A stretch of DNA of 64,000 bases. Origin: an uncultured Campylobacter sp. (GTDB lineage: Bacteria; Campylobacterota; Campylobacteria; Campylobacterales; Campylobacteraceae). Position numbers and translations under genes: made by a program. The stretch covers positions 1-64,000 of the forward strand of contig CAKVDW010000007.1 in assembly GCA_934728065.1 (NCBI GenBank), given 5' to 3'. The notes below the pieces were generated by a model, which saw nothing but the letters and a program-made list of their open reading frames with translations, did not search any database and was not told the DNA's origin. Positions 28,118-37,264 of the stretch are shown one piece after another (the first letter of the stretch is position 1; each line of letters begins with the position of its first letter).

Positions 28118-28577
28118 TTTTTATCTCACCTTTTTATTTAGGGCGTAGCTTTAAGCGAACTTTGCGGGAGTTTGCAAAAAGCTCACGGCAACAGACGCAC
28201 TTGTCTAGTCTTGTTCGCTTTTTTCTGCACAACCCACAAATTTCATCTTAAATCTATCACCCTAATTTACTCTTTCATATCTAAATCAAACTCGCACTTT
28301 TCACTTTATCCATTTAAATTCTTGCAAATTCGCTTTTTTAAAAAACAGCGTAGCATTTAAACGCACCATTTTGCCTTAAATTTTTGCTTTTTATTTTAAA
28401 TTTACTCAAATAAAACTCAAATTATATATTAAATTTTCGCAAATCTTTCTTTTTTTCACGCAATTTTTGGGTAAAATTCGCAAAGGAAAATGTTTTTGCC
28501 ATTGCAAACAAAATTTTTTGCGTGGCAAATTCAAAACGCCAAGTTAAACTGATAAATTTTTAAAAACAAGGACAAAA
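28118..28577. other. 460-base intergenic region between mnmG and DUF2920 copy 3
   Basis: No ORF of note. It holds a structured segment at 28153-28224 (listed separately), AT-rich sequence and, at about 28470, TTTTTGGGTAAAATTCGC, which resembles an extended -10 for the plus-strand DUF2920 gene. Divergent promoters must lie here because mnmG and DUF2920 copy 3 point away from each other. Confidence 0.5.
28153..28224 (+). ncRNA. Candidate structured RNA with closing 8-base stem and T tail
   Basis: AAGCGAAC (28153-28160) pairs perfectly with GTTCGCTT (28213-28220), followed directly by TTTT. Inside, TTTGC/GCAAA and AGAC/GTCT can form two smaller hairpins. This could be a small RNA ending in a T tail, or a leader element of mnmG read on the other strand. 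It matches no tRNA or SRP RNA that I can recognise. Confidence 0.25.
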
Positions 28578-29812
28578 ATGCTTCAAAGCAAAGTGTATGA
28601 AATAACCAGCACCGATGACATAGAACTTGGCATAAAAAGAGACTCAAAACTTGAATTTAAGGTGAGTTTTGATGATGAAAAAGCTATGAAAGCACTCTTT
28701 GTTTTTATCGAAGGTTGTGGAACAGATATATATGCTAGTTACAATGAGCATATTGCTGAATTTGTTGTTAAAGAATTTGCTTGTGCGGTATTGAGAGTAA
28801 ATTACCACTGCATACAAAACCGTCCGCAACTTGGAGCAAAAACATATTTTGATAATATTGATTTAACTATATTAAATTCAACTTGTGAGAGTTTAGGGAT
28901 TAGTTTGCCTATTAAACTTACTCCGCAACTCAATCAAAACATAGAAGAACAAGAGTTTGTGGGGTTGGCAAGATATATTGACGACAAGCTTGAAAGCCTG
29001 CAAAATGAATGGAAATTTGATGTCTCAAAAAAGCTTACTTTTACTTATAGTTTGCAACCTACTAAAAACGAATATCAAAATTTTGGTCTTATGCAGGCTT
29101 TGGATATTTTAAATGCCCTTTGTTTTGTGAGAAAAAATTATGCTGAATTTAAGCTTGCTAAAACACCTAAAACCTTGCTTTTTGGTTATTCACACGGAGC
29201 ATATCTTGCGCTTTTGTGTGCTAAATTTGCCCCTTGGCTTATAGACGGGATTGTAGAAAGTTCAGCCTATGTAACGGTTCCGCTTTCATACATAGGCTTT
29301 GGCAAGGAAATTGATTATGAAAAGTATGGAGATTTGTTTAATGAGCTTGCCAAAACTATCTTTGTGGGTTATTCAAAAAGCCTTTGGACAAGCAACAAAA
29401 ACTCACCACACTTTTTCTCCCCAGCTCACAATAGAATTCGCAATATTCTTGATGAAAAGCATTTGCAAATCTATGCCTCTTACCACAAGGCTAAAATTAT
29501 CTCTTATCACTGCATAAACGACACGCAATGCGCTCCTGTGAGCCAAAAAGAAGCCTTTCACAACGCTTTAAAAAAGCTTGGTTTTGATAGCACCTTACAT
29601 ATAGCTACTCAAAAAGATATAGACGGTAAATTCATCAAAAATGTCAATGGACACGGAATGGATATGTCGATTAAAATGCTCATTCAAAAAGAGTTGCCGC
29701 CCTTGCTTGTGCAAGAATTTAAGCACGAAAAAGATGAAAAACGAGAGATAAGCTACCCAAGCGAGAATTTAGAGTATAAATTCAAAGAGAAAGACAGGGG
29801 GGGATTGACTTA
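28578..29812 (+). CDS. DUF2920 family protein, copy 3, frameshifted tail at G7
   Basis: 411 residues in the present frame, ending KFKEKDRGGLT. Copy 1 ends with NGGIELNINKK after the same motif, and copy 2 with GAGVELKLVRIEN. With one more G in the G7 run at 29797-29803, copy 3 would read DRGGIDLMIKRLDDE before a stop at 29854-29856, matching both relatives. The present frame therefore loses about ten conserved residues. The catalytic-looking GYSHG (FGYSHGAYLALL) and GHGMDMS are intact. It faces away from mnmG and opposite to the two other copies. AAGGA precedes the ATG. Confidence 0.85.
29797..29803 (+). repeat. G7 tract near the 3' end of DUF2920 copy 3
   Basis: Seven G in a coding tail; the homologous site in copy 1 has six G in frame. 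G8 would restore the conserved family C-terminus. A switch between two tails, or a one-base slip in the assembly, are both possible. Confidence 0.7.
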
Positions 29813-29856
29813 ATGATAAAAAGGCTTGATGATGAGTAAAATTAAAAAGGATAAAA

Positions 29857-30555
29857 ATGTTTAATGGGCTTGTGCGTGAAATAGCGCGTGTAAAATCCTA
29901 CCAAAACAACACTTTAAGCCTTATCGCAAGGCACAAACCAAGTTTAGGCGACAGCATAGCGGTAAATGGCGCTTGTCTTACTGTAACGCAAGTCTTTACA
30001 AACGGCTTTGCGGTAGAGCTTTCAAGGGAAACGCGCACACACATAGCCACTGAAAACCTGCGTGATAAGGTGCATATCGAGCCAGCTTTGCGCTATGGAG
30101 AGCGAATCGATGGGCATTTGCTGCAAGGACACATTGACGGAGTGGGCGAAATTTCACGCATAGAGCGCAACGAAAATGGAGTGGATTTTTTTGTGAAAAT
30201 CCCGCCAAATTTAACTCAATTTATGGCGCAAAAAGGCTCTGTGGCGATTGATGGGATAAGTTTAACCATAAATGAAGTCTATCAAAACAGCATTCGCCTT
30301 ACTTTAATCCCGCTCACGCTCAAAGAAAGCTTGTTTGGTAGCTATCAAATAGGGCGCAGAGTAAATGTAGAAAGCGATTTGCTCGCTCGCTACACCGCAC
30401 GCATAATCAAAATGCAAGGCTTTAATAGCCAAAATTCTCAATCAAGCCCAACACAAGCGCATTTTGTGGCGCAAGATGATGAGTTTGAAAGGGCAAATTT
30501 AGAGCAAAAAGGGCTTTCGTGGCAGGACATAGAGAAAATTTCTTATCTTTATTAG
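29857..30555 (+). CDS. ribE: Riboflavin synthase alpha subunit
   Basis: 232 residues. MFNGLVREIARV is a typical N-terminus (MFTGIIEEVG in E. coli), followed by two lumazine-binding repeats with VNGACLTV and VAIDGISLTINEV. It dismutates two 6,7-dimethyl-8-ribityllumazine to riboflavin. A 25-30 residue tail (SSPTQAHFVAQDDEFERANL) extends beyond the usual end, overlapping the next gene. The ATG follows AAAGGA. Confidence 0.95.
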   Translation: MFNGLVREIARVKSYQNNTLSLIARHKPSLGDSIAVNGACLTVTQVFTNGFAVELSRETRTHIATENLRDKVHIEPALRYGERIDGHLLQGHIDGVGEISRIERNENGVDFFVKIPPNLTQFMAQKGSVAIDGISLTINEVYQNSIRLTLIPLTLKESLFGSYQIGRRVNVESDLLARYTARIIKMQGFNSQNSQSSPTQAHFVAQDDEFERANLEQKGLSWQDIEKISYLY

Positions 30556-31202
30556 ACAATGAATTTTGCACGGCTTTTTGCGCTTTTGGGCGCGATTTTA
30601 TGGGCTTTCGCGGGCTTATAGTTGAAGAGCAAATTTTTAACTTGCCCTTCATCAAAAAAGCCGTTTTTATGGAGCAAATTCACTCAAATTTGGTTGAATT
30701 TTACGAGCCAAAGCGCGAAAAATACGAGTGCGATGGGCTGATGAGCGATAAAGTGGGCGTTGGGCTTTGCGTTTTGAGTGCTGATTGCTTGCCCTTGCTT
30801 TTGTGGCACAAAAAGGGCTTTGTAGCGGCTTTGCATTCAGGGCGCAAGGGCTGTTTTGAAAATATCCTTGAAAAAGCGGTTTTAGCGATGAAAGAGCGTG
30901 AAAAAAGCCTTAAAAGTGAGGACTTTACGCTTATCATTGCACCAAGCATTTGCGGGGCAAATTACGAGCTGGGCGGGGAAATTTTAGCTTATGCAAAAGC
31001 AAATTTTAGCGAATTTGTAAGCGACAACCGCCTTGATTTAAAGGCTCTTGTGAAAAATCAAGCCTTAAAACTCGGCATAAGCGACATAAAAGACTGCGGA
31101 ATTTGTAGCTTTGATGATGAACGCTTTTTTTCTTACAGGAAAAATGCGACAGCGCAAAGGTTTGCTAGTGTCATCGTGCTGAAAGATAAAGCAAAAGCCT
31201 AA
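30519..31202 (+). CDS. pgeF: Purine nucleoside phosphorylase-type laccase-domain protein (YfiH/PgeF)
   Basis: 227 residues from a GTG at 30519 overlapping the end of ribE by 37 bases; no better in-frame start was seen nearby, so the start is uncertain. The family signature is visible: MEQIHSN, SADCLPLLL, AALHSGRKG, PSICGANYELG and CGICSFDDERFFSYRKN. Family members were shown to be multi-copper or purine-acting (adenosine deaminase/phosphorylase) enzymes, and in E. coli PgeF edits peptidoglycan amino-acid errors. The exact reaction here is not shown. Confidence 0.85.
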   Translation: MAGHRENFLSLLDNEFCTAFCAFGRDFMGFRGLIVEEQIFNLPFIKKAVFMEQIHSNLVEFYEPKREKYECDGLMSDKVGVGLCVLSADCLPLLLWHKKGFVAALHSGRKGCFENILEKAVLAMKEREKSLKSEDFTLIIAPSICGANYELGGEILAYAKANFSEFVSDNRLDLKALVKNQALKLGISDIKDCGICSFDDERFFSYRKNATAQRFASVIVLKDKAKA

Positions 31203-31219
31203 ATTTAAGGACAAACACA

Positions 31220-31414
31220 ATGCAAAAAGATTTAAGAGTGCTTAAAATCCTGCAAAAAGCAAGGGAATTTAATGACAGCGATTTGCTGAACGAAGACCTG
31301 CTCAACAACCTTATAAACGCTGAATTTAAGGGCATTTCGCAAGGGCAAAAAGAGCAAATTGCTGAATTTTTAAACGAGCTTATCAAAAGCAAGAACAAGG
31401 CAACGCTTAGTTAG
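31220..31414 (+). CDS. Small conserved-looking protein, 64 aa
   Basis: Starts [22 protein letters not shown] with AAGGAC eight bases upstream and 17 bases after pgeF. Highly helical ([28 protein letters not shown]), no membrane segment, no recognised domain. It overlaps the 3' end of the convergent cyclophilin gene by 8 bases. Good ribosome site, operon position and balanced composition support a real gene; function unknown. Confidence 0.6.
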   Translation: MQKDLRVLKILQKAREFNDSDLLNEDLLNNLINAEFKGISQGQKEQIAEFLNELIKSKNKATLS

Positions 31415-31883
31415 ACTCTAAAATTTCAATCTCAAGTATCTCATCGCCTTGTTTTATAGCATCAAGCACCTTTAAGCTCTCATCATTCTCAATCTGCCCA
31501 AAAACAGTATGAACCCCGTCTAAATGTGGTTGTGGGCTATGTGTGATGAAAAATTGACTTCCGCCCGTATCGCGTCCAGCGTGAGCCATAGAAAGCGTGC
31601 CGCGAAGGTGTTTGTGGGTTTGGTTGTCGCACTCACAGGCTATCTCATAGCCTGGTCCTCCCATTCCATTGCCGTGAGGGCAACCGCCTTGAATGACGAA
31701 ATTTGGTATAACTCTGTGAAAAATTAAATTTTCATAAAAACCACTCTTTGCAAGTTCGGCAAAATTACAAACCGTTATTGGTGCTTCATCGCCAAAAAGC
31801 TTAAGTTTCATATCGCCTTTTTGTGTTTTAATAATGGCAAATTCATAATCCTTTGCCCTTGTAGTGTCAAATTCTTTTAGCAT
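31407..31883 (-). CDS. Cyclophilin-type peptidyl-prolyl cis-trans isomerase
   Basis: 158 residues. [18 protein letters not shown] and [11 protein letters not shown] are the active-site blocks of cyclophilins; R in FHRV and the Q in IQGG are intact. No signal peptide is present, so cytoplasmic. It speeds isomerisation of X-Pro bonds during folding. Downstream of yebC by 10 bases, the same order as in C. jejuni (Cj1171c-1172c). Confidence 0.94.
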   Translation of the reverse strand: MLKEFDTTRAKDYEFAIIKTQKGDMKLKLFGDEAPITVCNFAELAKSGFYENLIFHRVIPNFVIQGGCPHGNGMGGPGYEIACECDNQTHKHLRGTLSMAHAGRDTGGSQFFITHSPQPHLDGVHTVFGQIENDESLKVLDAIKQGDEILEIEILESN

Positions 31884-31893
31884 TATCTTTCCT

Positions 31894-32601
31894 TTAGTCT
31901 ATATTCGTCCAAACGCTTTGCACATCATCATCTTCTTCAAGTTTGTCAAGCAGTTTTTCTATGTCTAAAATCTGCTCCTCGCTAAATGCCTTTGGCTCGT
32001 TTGGCACATATTCAAGCCCAGCCTTTTTCAGCACCAAATTTTTCGCCACAACCCCATCGCTCAGCTCTTTAAAGGCTGTATAATCCCCACTTATCACTAA
32101 CTCATCGTCATTTTGCTCTAAATTTTCAAGTCCAAAGTCGATTAAATCAAGCTCCAACTCCTCCAAATCCCCGCTAAATTTCTCCAAATGAAACACACTC
32201 TTACGCGAAAACATAAAGCCAAGCGCGCCATTTTGCAGCACCTCACCGCCGTTTTTAGCAAAAATGGCTTTGACATTTGCCACCGTGCGCGTGGGGTTGT
32301 CCGTCATACACTCAACTATGACAAGCGCACCGTGCGGAGCTTTGCCCTCATAATGAATGCTCTTTATTTCGGCACTATCCTTACCCAAAGCCCGCTTAAT
32401 AGCCGCGTCTATGTTATCCTTTGGCATATTGTTCGCTTTGGCTGTGGCTATGGCGGTGCGTAGTTTTGGGTTCATCTCAGGGTCGCTGCCGCCCTCCTTT
32501 GCCGCCACTTGTATAGCCTTTGCAAGCTTTGGAAAAAGCTTACTCATCTTGTCCCAACGCGCCTCTTTGCTTGCTCGGCGGTATTCAAACGCTCGTCCCA
32601 T
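31894..32601 (-). CDS. yebC: YebC/PmpR family DNA-binding regulatory or translation factor
   Basis: 235 residues starting [23 protein letters not shown], with the [16 protein letters not shown] and [18 protein letters not shown] blocks of TACO1/YebC proteins. Members act as transcription regulators or relieve ribosome stalling on proline stretches. Cytoplasmic. Possibly co-transcribed with the cyclophilin gene. Confidence 0.93.
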   Translation of the reverse strand: MGRAFEYRRASKEARWDKMSKLFPKLAKAIQVAAKEGGSDPEMNPKLRTAIATAKANNMPKDNIDAAIKRALGKDSAEIKSIHYEGKAPHGALVIVECMTDNPTRTVANVKAIFAKNGGEVLQNGALGFMFSRKSVFHLEKFSGDLEELELDLIDFGLENLEQNDDELVISGDYTAFKELSDGVVAKNLVLKKAGLEYVPNEPKAFSEEQILDIEKLLDKLEEDDDVQSVWTNID

Positions 32602-32742
32602 ATCTTAACTCCTGTTTTAGCTTTTTGTAAATTCTTAAATTTCACGCTCTTAAAAAGTGCTTTTGCTTCAAAACACGGCGTTTTGTCATCTTTATAAATT
32701 CTTTTGCAATTCACATTTATGCGTGAATTTTAGCATTTAAAT

Positions 32743-33819
32743 TCAAATCGTTTGTGTTTTTTTGTAAAAAAGAAACAAGCTTGCAAAAATAAGCGCAAAA
32801 ATAGGCGCGATAATGCCGAGTTCAGGGCTAAAAAGTCCATTTTGCGTAAGTTTTGCCGCAAGATAAAGCAGCCCCCAAAAGCTAAGCGCGCAAAGAAAAA
32901 AGACAAAGCTCAAAAAGGCGAGATTGAAAAAACGCCCTATACTTGGGAAAAACACAAACAAAATGAGAGACAAAAAAGGCGCGAAAAAGGGCGTGAAAAG
33001 TAGCCCGTAAAGCTGAGTGCGAATGGGCGTGGTATTGACATTTTCCTTGCCAAAGGCAAAAAGGCTCAAAAGCGCATCGGCTATGGAGTAGCTGCTTTGA
33101 TTTGCCACGCTTTCGATGATACGAGGCTTAAAGCCTTTGAGCGCGCTTTCATTTTCAAGCCTTTGCACGCCAAGCCCTTGCCCAAAAAGCTCTAAATTCT
33201 GCGGGATTTTGATACGCTCCCCACTTTCTAAAATCCACTCATTGTCCTTAAAAGAAGCACTTTGGACATTAAAAAGCTCTTTGAGGGCAAAGTTTTCAAG
33301 CTCAAAAATTTTCATCGACTCTACCTTTTCATCGAGGCTTTCAAGCCTTTGAATGTAGATGAATTTATCATCGTATTTTAAGAAAATGTCCTTGCTTTGC
33401 CCCGACATACCAGCGTTTCGCAAAATGGAGGTTTGATAATCCTCCGCATAAGCAAAGGGCGTGAAATTCAGCCCCACAAACAACGCACAAAAAAAGAGCG
33501 ACCAAAAAAAAGGATAAGCGATGACTTGCTTTTTGCTAAGCCCAAGGGCGTAAAAGCTCACTAGCTCGTTGCTTCGCACCATATTTGCAAGGCAAAGCAC
33601 CAGCGCAAAGACAAGAGAAAGCGGCAAGACATAGCTCACCGCCATACAAGCAAGAAACAGCACATAAAGCAAGATGAGATTTGCCGAATTTGGCAAGTCT
33701 TTGAAGTTGATGAGTAAATCCACGCCCACAAAAAAGCCAACCAGCGCAAAAAAAATGATGAAAAAGCTCTTTAAATAAATGGCTGAGATGAAACGAAAAA
33801 AGACGGAATTCAGCTTCAT
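32743..33819 (-). CDS. LptF/LptG-type permease
   Basis: 358 residues, six membrane helices: three N-terminal (from about 20, 50-90, 100-120), a periplasmic beta domain (about 130-260, YIQRLESLDEKVESM, SGERIKIP) and three C-terminal helices. LptF/G lift LPS from the inner membrane to the LptC-A bridge with the LptB ATPase. LptF and LptG cannot be told apart here. It lies downstream of pth (73 bases), the order seen in C. jejuni (Cj0311-0313: rplY, pth, permease). Confidence 0.88.
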   Translation of the reverse strand: MKLNSVFFRFISAIYLKSFFIIFFALVGFFVGVDLLINFKDLPNSANLILLYVLFLACMAVSYVLPLSLVFALVLCLANMVRSNELVSFYALGLSKKQVIAYPFFWSLFFCALFVGLNFTPFAYAEDYQTSILRNAGMSGQSKDIFLKYDDKFIYIQRLESLDEKVESMKIFELENFALKELFNVQSASFKDNEWILESGERIKIPQNLELFGQGLGVQRLENESALKGFKPRIIESVANQSSYSIADALLSLFAFGKENVNTTPIRTQLYGLLFTPFFAPFLSLILFVFFPSIGRFFNLAFLSFVFFLCALSFWGLLYLAAKLTQNGLFSPELGIIAPIFALIFASLFLFYKKTQTI

Positions 33820-33892
33820 TGTGCGTTTGCCTTGTGTAAAGAGTTTAAAAGGGCTTGAATTTGGGTGTTTTGGTTGTCAAAAAGCGTTTTTG

Positions 33893-34459
33893 TCATTTGT
33901 TTGCCTTATCTTGCGCTTGTCCTTTTAGATTAAAAGCACTTGCCACCTGCGTTATATCCTGCCCCTTTAAAAGTGCCAAAAGTCCAGCCTTTGCTTGCTC
34001 CAAAACAGGCGCAAGGCTTGCAAGCTCATCGGTGCTAAATTTACCAAGCACAAAAGACAACACAGGCTCTTTTTTGCCGATACCTACGCGCACGCGCTCA
34101 TACTCAGCTCCGCAAAGCGCGTCTATGCTTTTAAGTCCGTTGTGTCCGCCGTTGCCACCGCCCATTTTAAAGCGCAACACGCCTAAATTTAAGTCTATAT
34201 CATCGTGGATAACGATGAGTCTGTCGCATTTGAAATAATTTCGCACAGCCAAAACGCTCTCACCAGATGAATTCATAAAGGTTGATGGCTTTAAAAACAA
34301 GCCCAGCTCGCTTTTGTAAAGGATTCCCTTAAAGCTAGGCTTGGAAATATCGCTATGCGGCAAGTCTTGCAAAAGCAAATCCACCAGCATAAAGCCCGCG
34401 TTGTGGCGGGTGAGTTCATACTCACGCCCCACATTGCCAAGCCCTACTACAAGTGTCAT
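33893..34459 (-). CDS. pth: Peptidyl-tRNA hydrolase
   Basis: 188 residues. [18 protein letters not shown] carries catalytic H20 and N10-equivalent residues; [12 protein letters not shown] and HDDIDLNLG follow. It recycles peptidyl-tRNA that has dropped off ribosomes. The ATG overlaps the end of rplY by 4 bases. Length is normal. Confidence 0.97.
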   Translation of the reverse strand: MTLVVGLGNVGREYELTRHNAGFMLVDLLLQDLPHSDISKPSFKGILYKSELGLFLKPSTFMNSSGESVLAVRNYFKCDRLIVIHDDIDLNLGVLRFKMGGGNGGHNGLKSIDALCGAEYERVRVGIGKKEPVLSFVLGKFSTDELASLAPVLEQAKAGLLALLKGQDITQVASAFNLKGQAQDKANK

Positions 34460-34992
34460 CGTGCCTTTTCTACGCCCACAACAGCGACTCTGTCAGCTTC
34501 TAAAATGCTTACCCCTTGTGGCACGGCTATATCACGCACCATAAGCGCATCGCCCACATCGAGCTTGCTGACATCAAGTTCAAAGAAATTTGGTAGATTT
34601 TCGGGCGCGCATTTGACTTTAAGACGGCGTTTGCTTTGGATTAAAACGCCTTTGTTTTTCACGCCCACAGCCGAGCCGCTCACCTTTACAGGCACCATAA
34701 ATTTGCTCACAACGCCCTTTTGAGCGACTTTTAAATCCACATGCTTTAAATCGCTCGTTACGGGGTCTTTTTGATAATCCACAACCACTACGCTGTGGGT
34801 TTTGCCGCCCACTTTGACATCAAAGATAAGCCCTGTTTTTTTGCGCACTTCTTTGATGAAATCATTGACTTTAAAAGCCGCGTTGATGTTTTCTAACCCC
34901 TTGCCGTAAATGTTGGCGATTAGATAACCATCTCTTTTCAAGGCTTTTGCCGCCTTGTGTCCGATACTCTCTCTAACTATGCCTTCGAGCAT
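34456..34992 (-). CDS. rplY: 50S ribosomal protein L25 (CTC form)
   Basis: 178 residues: an N-terminal 5S rRNA-binding L25 domain ([27 protein letters not shown]) followed by the C-terminal TL5/CTC beta domain ([18 protein letters not shown]). It binds 5S rRNA in the large subunit. First gene of rplY-pth-permease, driven by the promoter at 35041. Confidence 0.96.
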   Translation of the reverse strand: MLEGIVRESIGHKAAKALKRDGYLIANIYGKGLENINAAFKVNDFIKEVRKKTGLIFDVKVGGKTHSVVVVDYQKDPVTSDLKHVDLKVAQKGVVSKFMVPVKVSGSAVGVKNKGVLIQSKRRLKVKCAPENLPNFFELDVSKLDVGDALMVRDIAVPQGVSILEADRVAVVGVEKAR

Positions 34993-35040
34993 TTTTCGTC
35001 CTTTGTGTAGAATTTGCTTTGTCGTTAAACAAAAAGGGTG

Positions 35041-35046
35041 ATTATA
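35041..35046 (-). promoter_or_regulatory. -10 box of the rplY operon
   Basis: TTCACTATAATCACC on the minus strand gives a perfect TATAAT 49 bases before the rplY ATG, with AT-rich sequence upstream. Confidence 0.65.
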
Positions 35047-35122
35047 GTGAATTTTTGCTTAAAGTTTGCTAAATTTAAGTAAATTTTAGGCAAAAACTTA
35101 AAATTAACGGAAAATTTATGTG

Positions 35123-37216
35123 CTATTGTTGCTGTTCTAGTGCTTGCCTTATAAGTCCTAAACAATACTGCACATTTTCACTAGAATCTAATAAAAATTC
35201 TACTTTGCCATTTCCCCATTGTCCTCTTGGATTGCTTGCAATATCGATTGCCAATCCTTTTGGGTCGTCCAAATCTTTTGCATAAATGTTAATGCTTAAT
35301 TTCAACCTCTCAGCTTGTGGGATAATATCTACAAAATTTGTATCAAATTTATAGGCTATATAAAGTTTTAGAATTTCCTCTGTAATGCCCTCATCAAGCG
35401 CTAAAATACCATTTCGCAGTTCGTCAAACAACTTTCTACTTTTGCCATCTTGTGCTAAAAATTTATGGCTTTCAAGCGTGTAAAATTCTGGCTTTTTCTC
35501 TTTTTTATTTTTGTAACTTTGTAAAGTTTCTTTATCTATTTTTGGATACTCCCAAATGGACACAGCCTTATTTGCTAAATCGCTAGCTCTTTGTTTAATC
35601 TCATTTTCTCCAAAAGTTTGCAGATTTCTTAAACCATCATTTAATCTTAATGGACTTTCTTTAAATCCACCTTTTATATCTCTTTTTTCTAAAAATGGTT
35701 TGTTAGAATATTCAGAATTATAGCCCGTAAGCGTGAGATTACCTAATGAGTGTAGATATTTTTCGTGAATTTCTTTATAGTTTTCACCAAGTTCTTTTTG
35801 CCAAGCAGAGCTATTATCGATATTTTGGGGCATAATGTGTTCTATGGTGTATTCGTTTATATCTACCTTTTCTTTTCTGCCAAAATTTTCTAGCTTTGAG
35901 AGTAAATAATTTGTCCTTTTAAATTTAGTGTAAAGCTCTCTACTTGCTAGGTTTTCCTTAAATGTTTCATCATCTGGGATTGCGTTTGAACCAAGCATAC
36001 AAAAGCGTGCCAAAACGCTTTCAAGGTAATTTTGTGGGTTAATAAAATTTCCAAAAGTGGCAAAAATTTTATTCAGTGCATTTGTAGGGATACCACAGAC
36101 TGCACGCCTAAAAATATAACTTTCTATCATTTTAACAATATGTATAAAATCATTTTTAGAAAGTAAAGACTTTTTATAATCATCATAAAGCCTCAACAAA
36201 AGCGGATACACGACATCAGCTTCTAATTTTGAAAGCTCATTAAAAGCATTTAAAAGTTCTTTATCACTTTCTTGTTTAAGAGCCATATTGCAATAATATC
36301 TTGCATATTTTTGTAATTCACCAAGTAAATTTTCTACTTCTAAATTACGCTCTCTATGATATTCTTTAAATGAATCATAAACTTTTTTGATATTTGGCAC
36401 TCTTCCGTTATTTTTAATAGTCAAATAATCCCTCATAAAGCGGTCAAATTTTTCCCCATAATACTCTTGCCCAAATCCTCGCTCCATTTCTCGCCAATGT
36501 GTTTCATAAAGTTTTTCTTGTTTTGAAGGTGGTAAATCCATTAAAATATAATTACGCATTAAATCAGTTTGCGTTAAATCCTTACCCGTAGAATTCATAC
36601 TTTCAAAGATGAGCTGTGCCTCGTCTTTTTCTCTATCTAATGAAATATCGATGATTGAAAGTTTATTGATACCCTTGCAAATAATTTCTAATTCATCTTT
36701 GTTTTGTCTTAATTTTTCCTCGAAAAAACAAAAATTTTGATTGATTTTGATAGAATTTTCTTGTGGTTGCGGCTTATTGTCAATAAGTGAAATAAGCGTG
36801 TCTTTATCGGTTTGAGACAAAATGAGTTTATATCTTTTTTCGTTTTTTTCATCAGGGTTTATTAAATATCTATTTCGTATTTTTGTTTTTGAAAATTTTT
36901 CTAAAATCTCATCGTCCTCGCCTATGGCATCACTTAAAGCGATTAAAAGTAATGTTAAAGTTGTTAGCCTTTGTTGTCCGTCTATAACTGAAAGTTGATT
37001 TATAGCTGTTTGGGAATGCTTATCGCCAATATACATTATTGAACCGATAAAGTGCATAAGCACCTTATCATTTGCACCTACTCGCACAATATCTTCCCAA
37101 AGCTTATCACAATGTTCTATATCCCAACTATACATTCGTTGATATACAGGAACTACAAATTGAAAATTTTGTGATTTGCCTAAAAATCCTAAAACATCGG
37201 TTGGTCTTGCTTCCAT
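35123..37216 (-). CDS. DUF262/DUF1524 protein (second GmrSD-like gene)
   Basis: The ATG at 37216 follows AAGGAGTGATT; 697 residues. DUF262 motifs: VYQRMYSWD (26-33) and DGQQRLTTLTLL (79-90). The DUF1524 nuclease-like part has YTIEHIMPQNID and LHSLGNLTLTGYNSEYSNKPF. A C-terminal segment (from 590: FYTLESHKFL, LSINIYAKDLDDPKG) may be a DUF5655 domain. Such single-chain GmrSD proteins are type IV restriction enzymes against modified DNA. It stands alone between rplY and tal with no methyltransferase next to it, as expected for type IV. Confidence 0.85.
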   Translation of the reverse strand: MEARPTDVLGFLGKSQNFQFVVPVYQRMYSWDIEHCDKLWEDIVRVGANDKVLMHFIGSIMYIGDKHSQTAINQLSVIDGQQRLTTLTLLLIALSDAIGEDDEILEKFSKTKIRNRYLINPDEKNEKRYKLILSQTDKDTLISLIDNKPQPQENSIKINQNFCFFEEKLRQNKDELEIICKGINKLSIIDISLDREKDEAQLIFESMNSTGKDLTQTDLMRNYILMDLPPSKQEKLYETHWREMERGFGQEYYGEKFDRFMRDYLTIKNNGRVPNIKKVYDSFKEYHRERNLEVENLLGELQKYARYYCNMALKQESDKELLNAFNELSKLEADVVYPLLLRLYDDYKKSLLSKNDFIHIVKMIESYIFRRAVCGIPTNALNKIFATFGNFINPQNYLESVLARFCMLGSNAIPDDETFKENLASRELYTKFKRTNYLLSKLENFGRKEKVDINEYTIEHIMPQNIDNSSAWQKELGENYKEIHEKYLHSLGNLTLTGYNSEYSNKPFLEKRDIKGGFKESPLRLNDGLRNLQTFGENEIKQRASDLANKAVSIWEYPKIDKETLQSYKNKKEKKPEFYTLESHKFLAQDGKSRKLFDELRNGILALDEGITEEILKLYIAYKFDTNFVDIIPQAERLKLSINIYAKDLDDPKGLAIDIASNPRGQWGNGKVEFLLDSSENVQYCLGLIRQALEQQQ

Positions 37217-37264
37217 AATCACTCCTTATTTGATTAAAATAAAGTTTCATTTTACTATAAAAAC

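Noticed and set aside
28153..28224. A cloverleaf-like shape suggesting a tRNA.
   Set aside because: No T-loop GTTCRANNC, no anticodon arm of seven-base loop, no CCA end context.
28118..28260. SRP RNA (ffs) or 6S RNA in the mnmG upstream region.
   Set aside because: The GGAAxxxAGCAG core of SRP RNA is missing in both strands and no long 6S-like hairpin was seen.
30519..30555. Fusion of ribE and pgeF.
   Set aside because: They are in different frames and the overlap is only 37 bases; ribE has its own stop.
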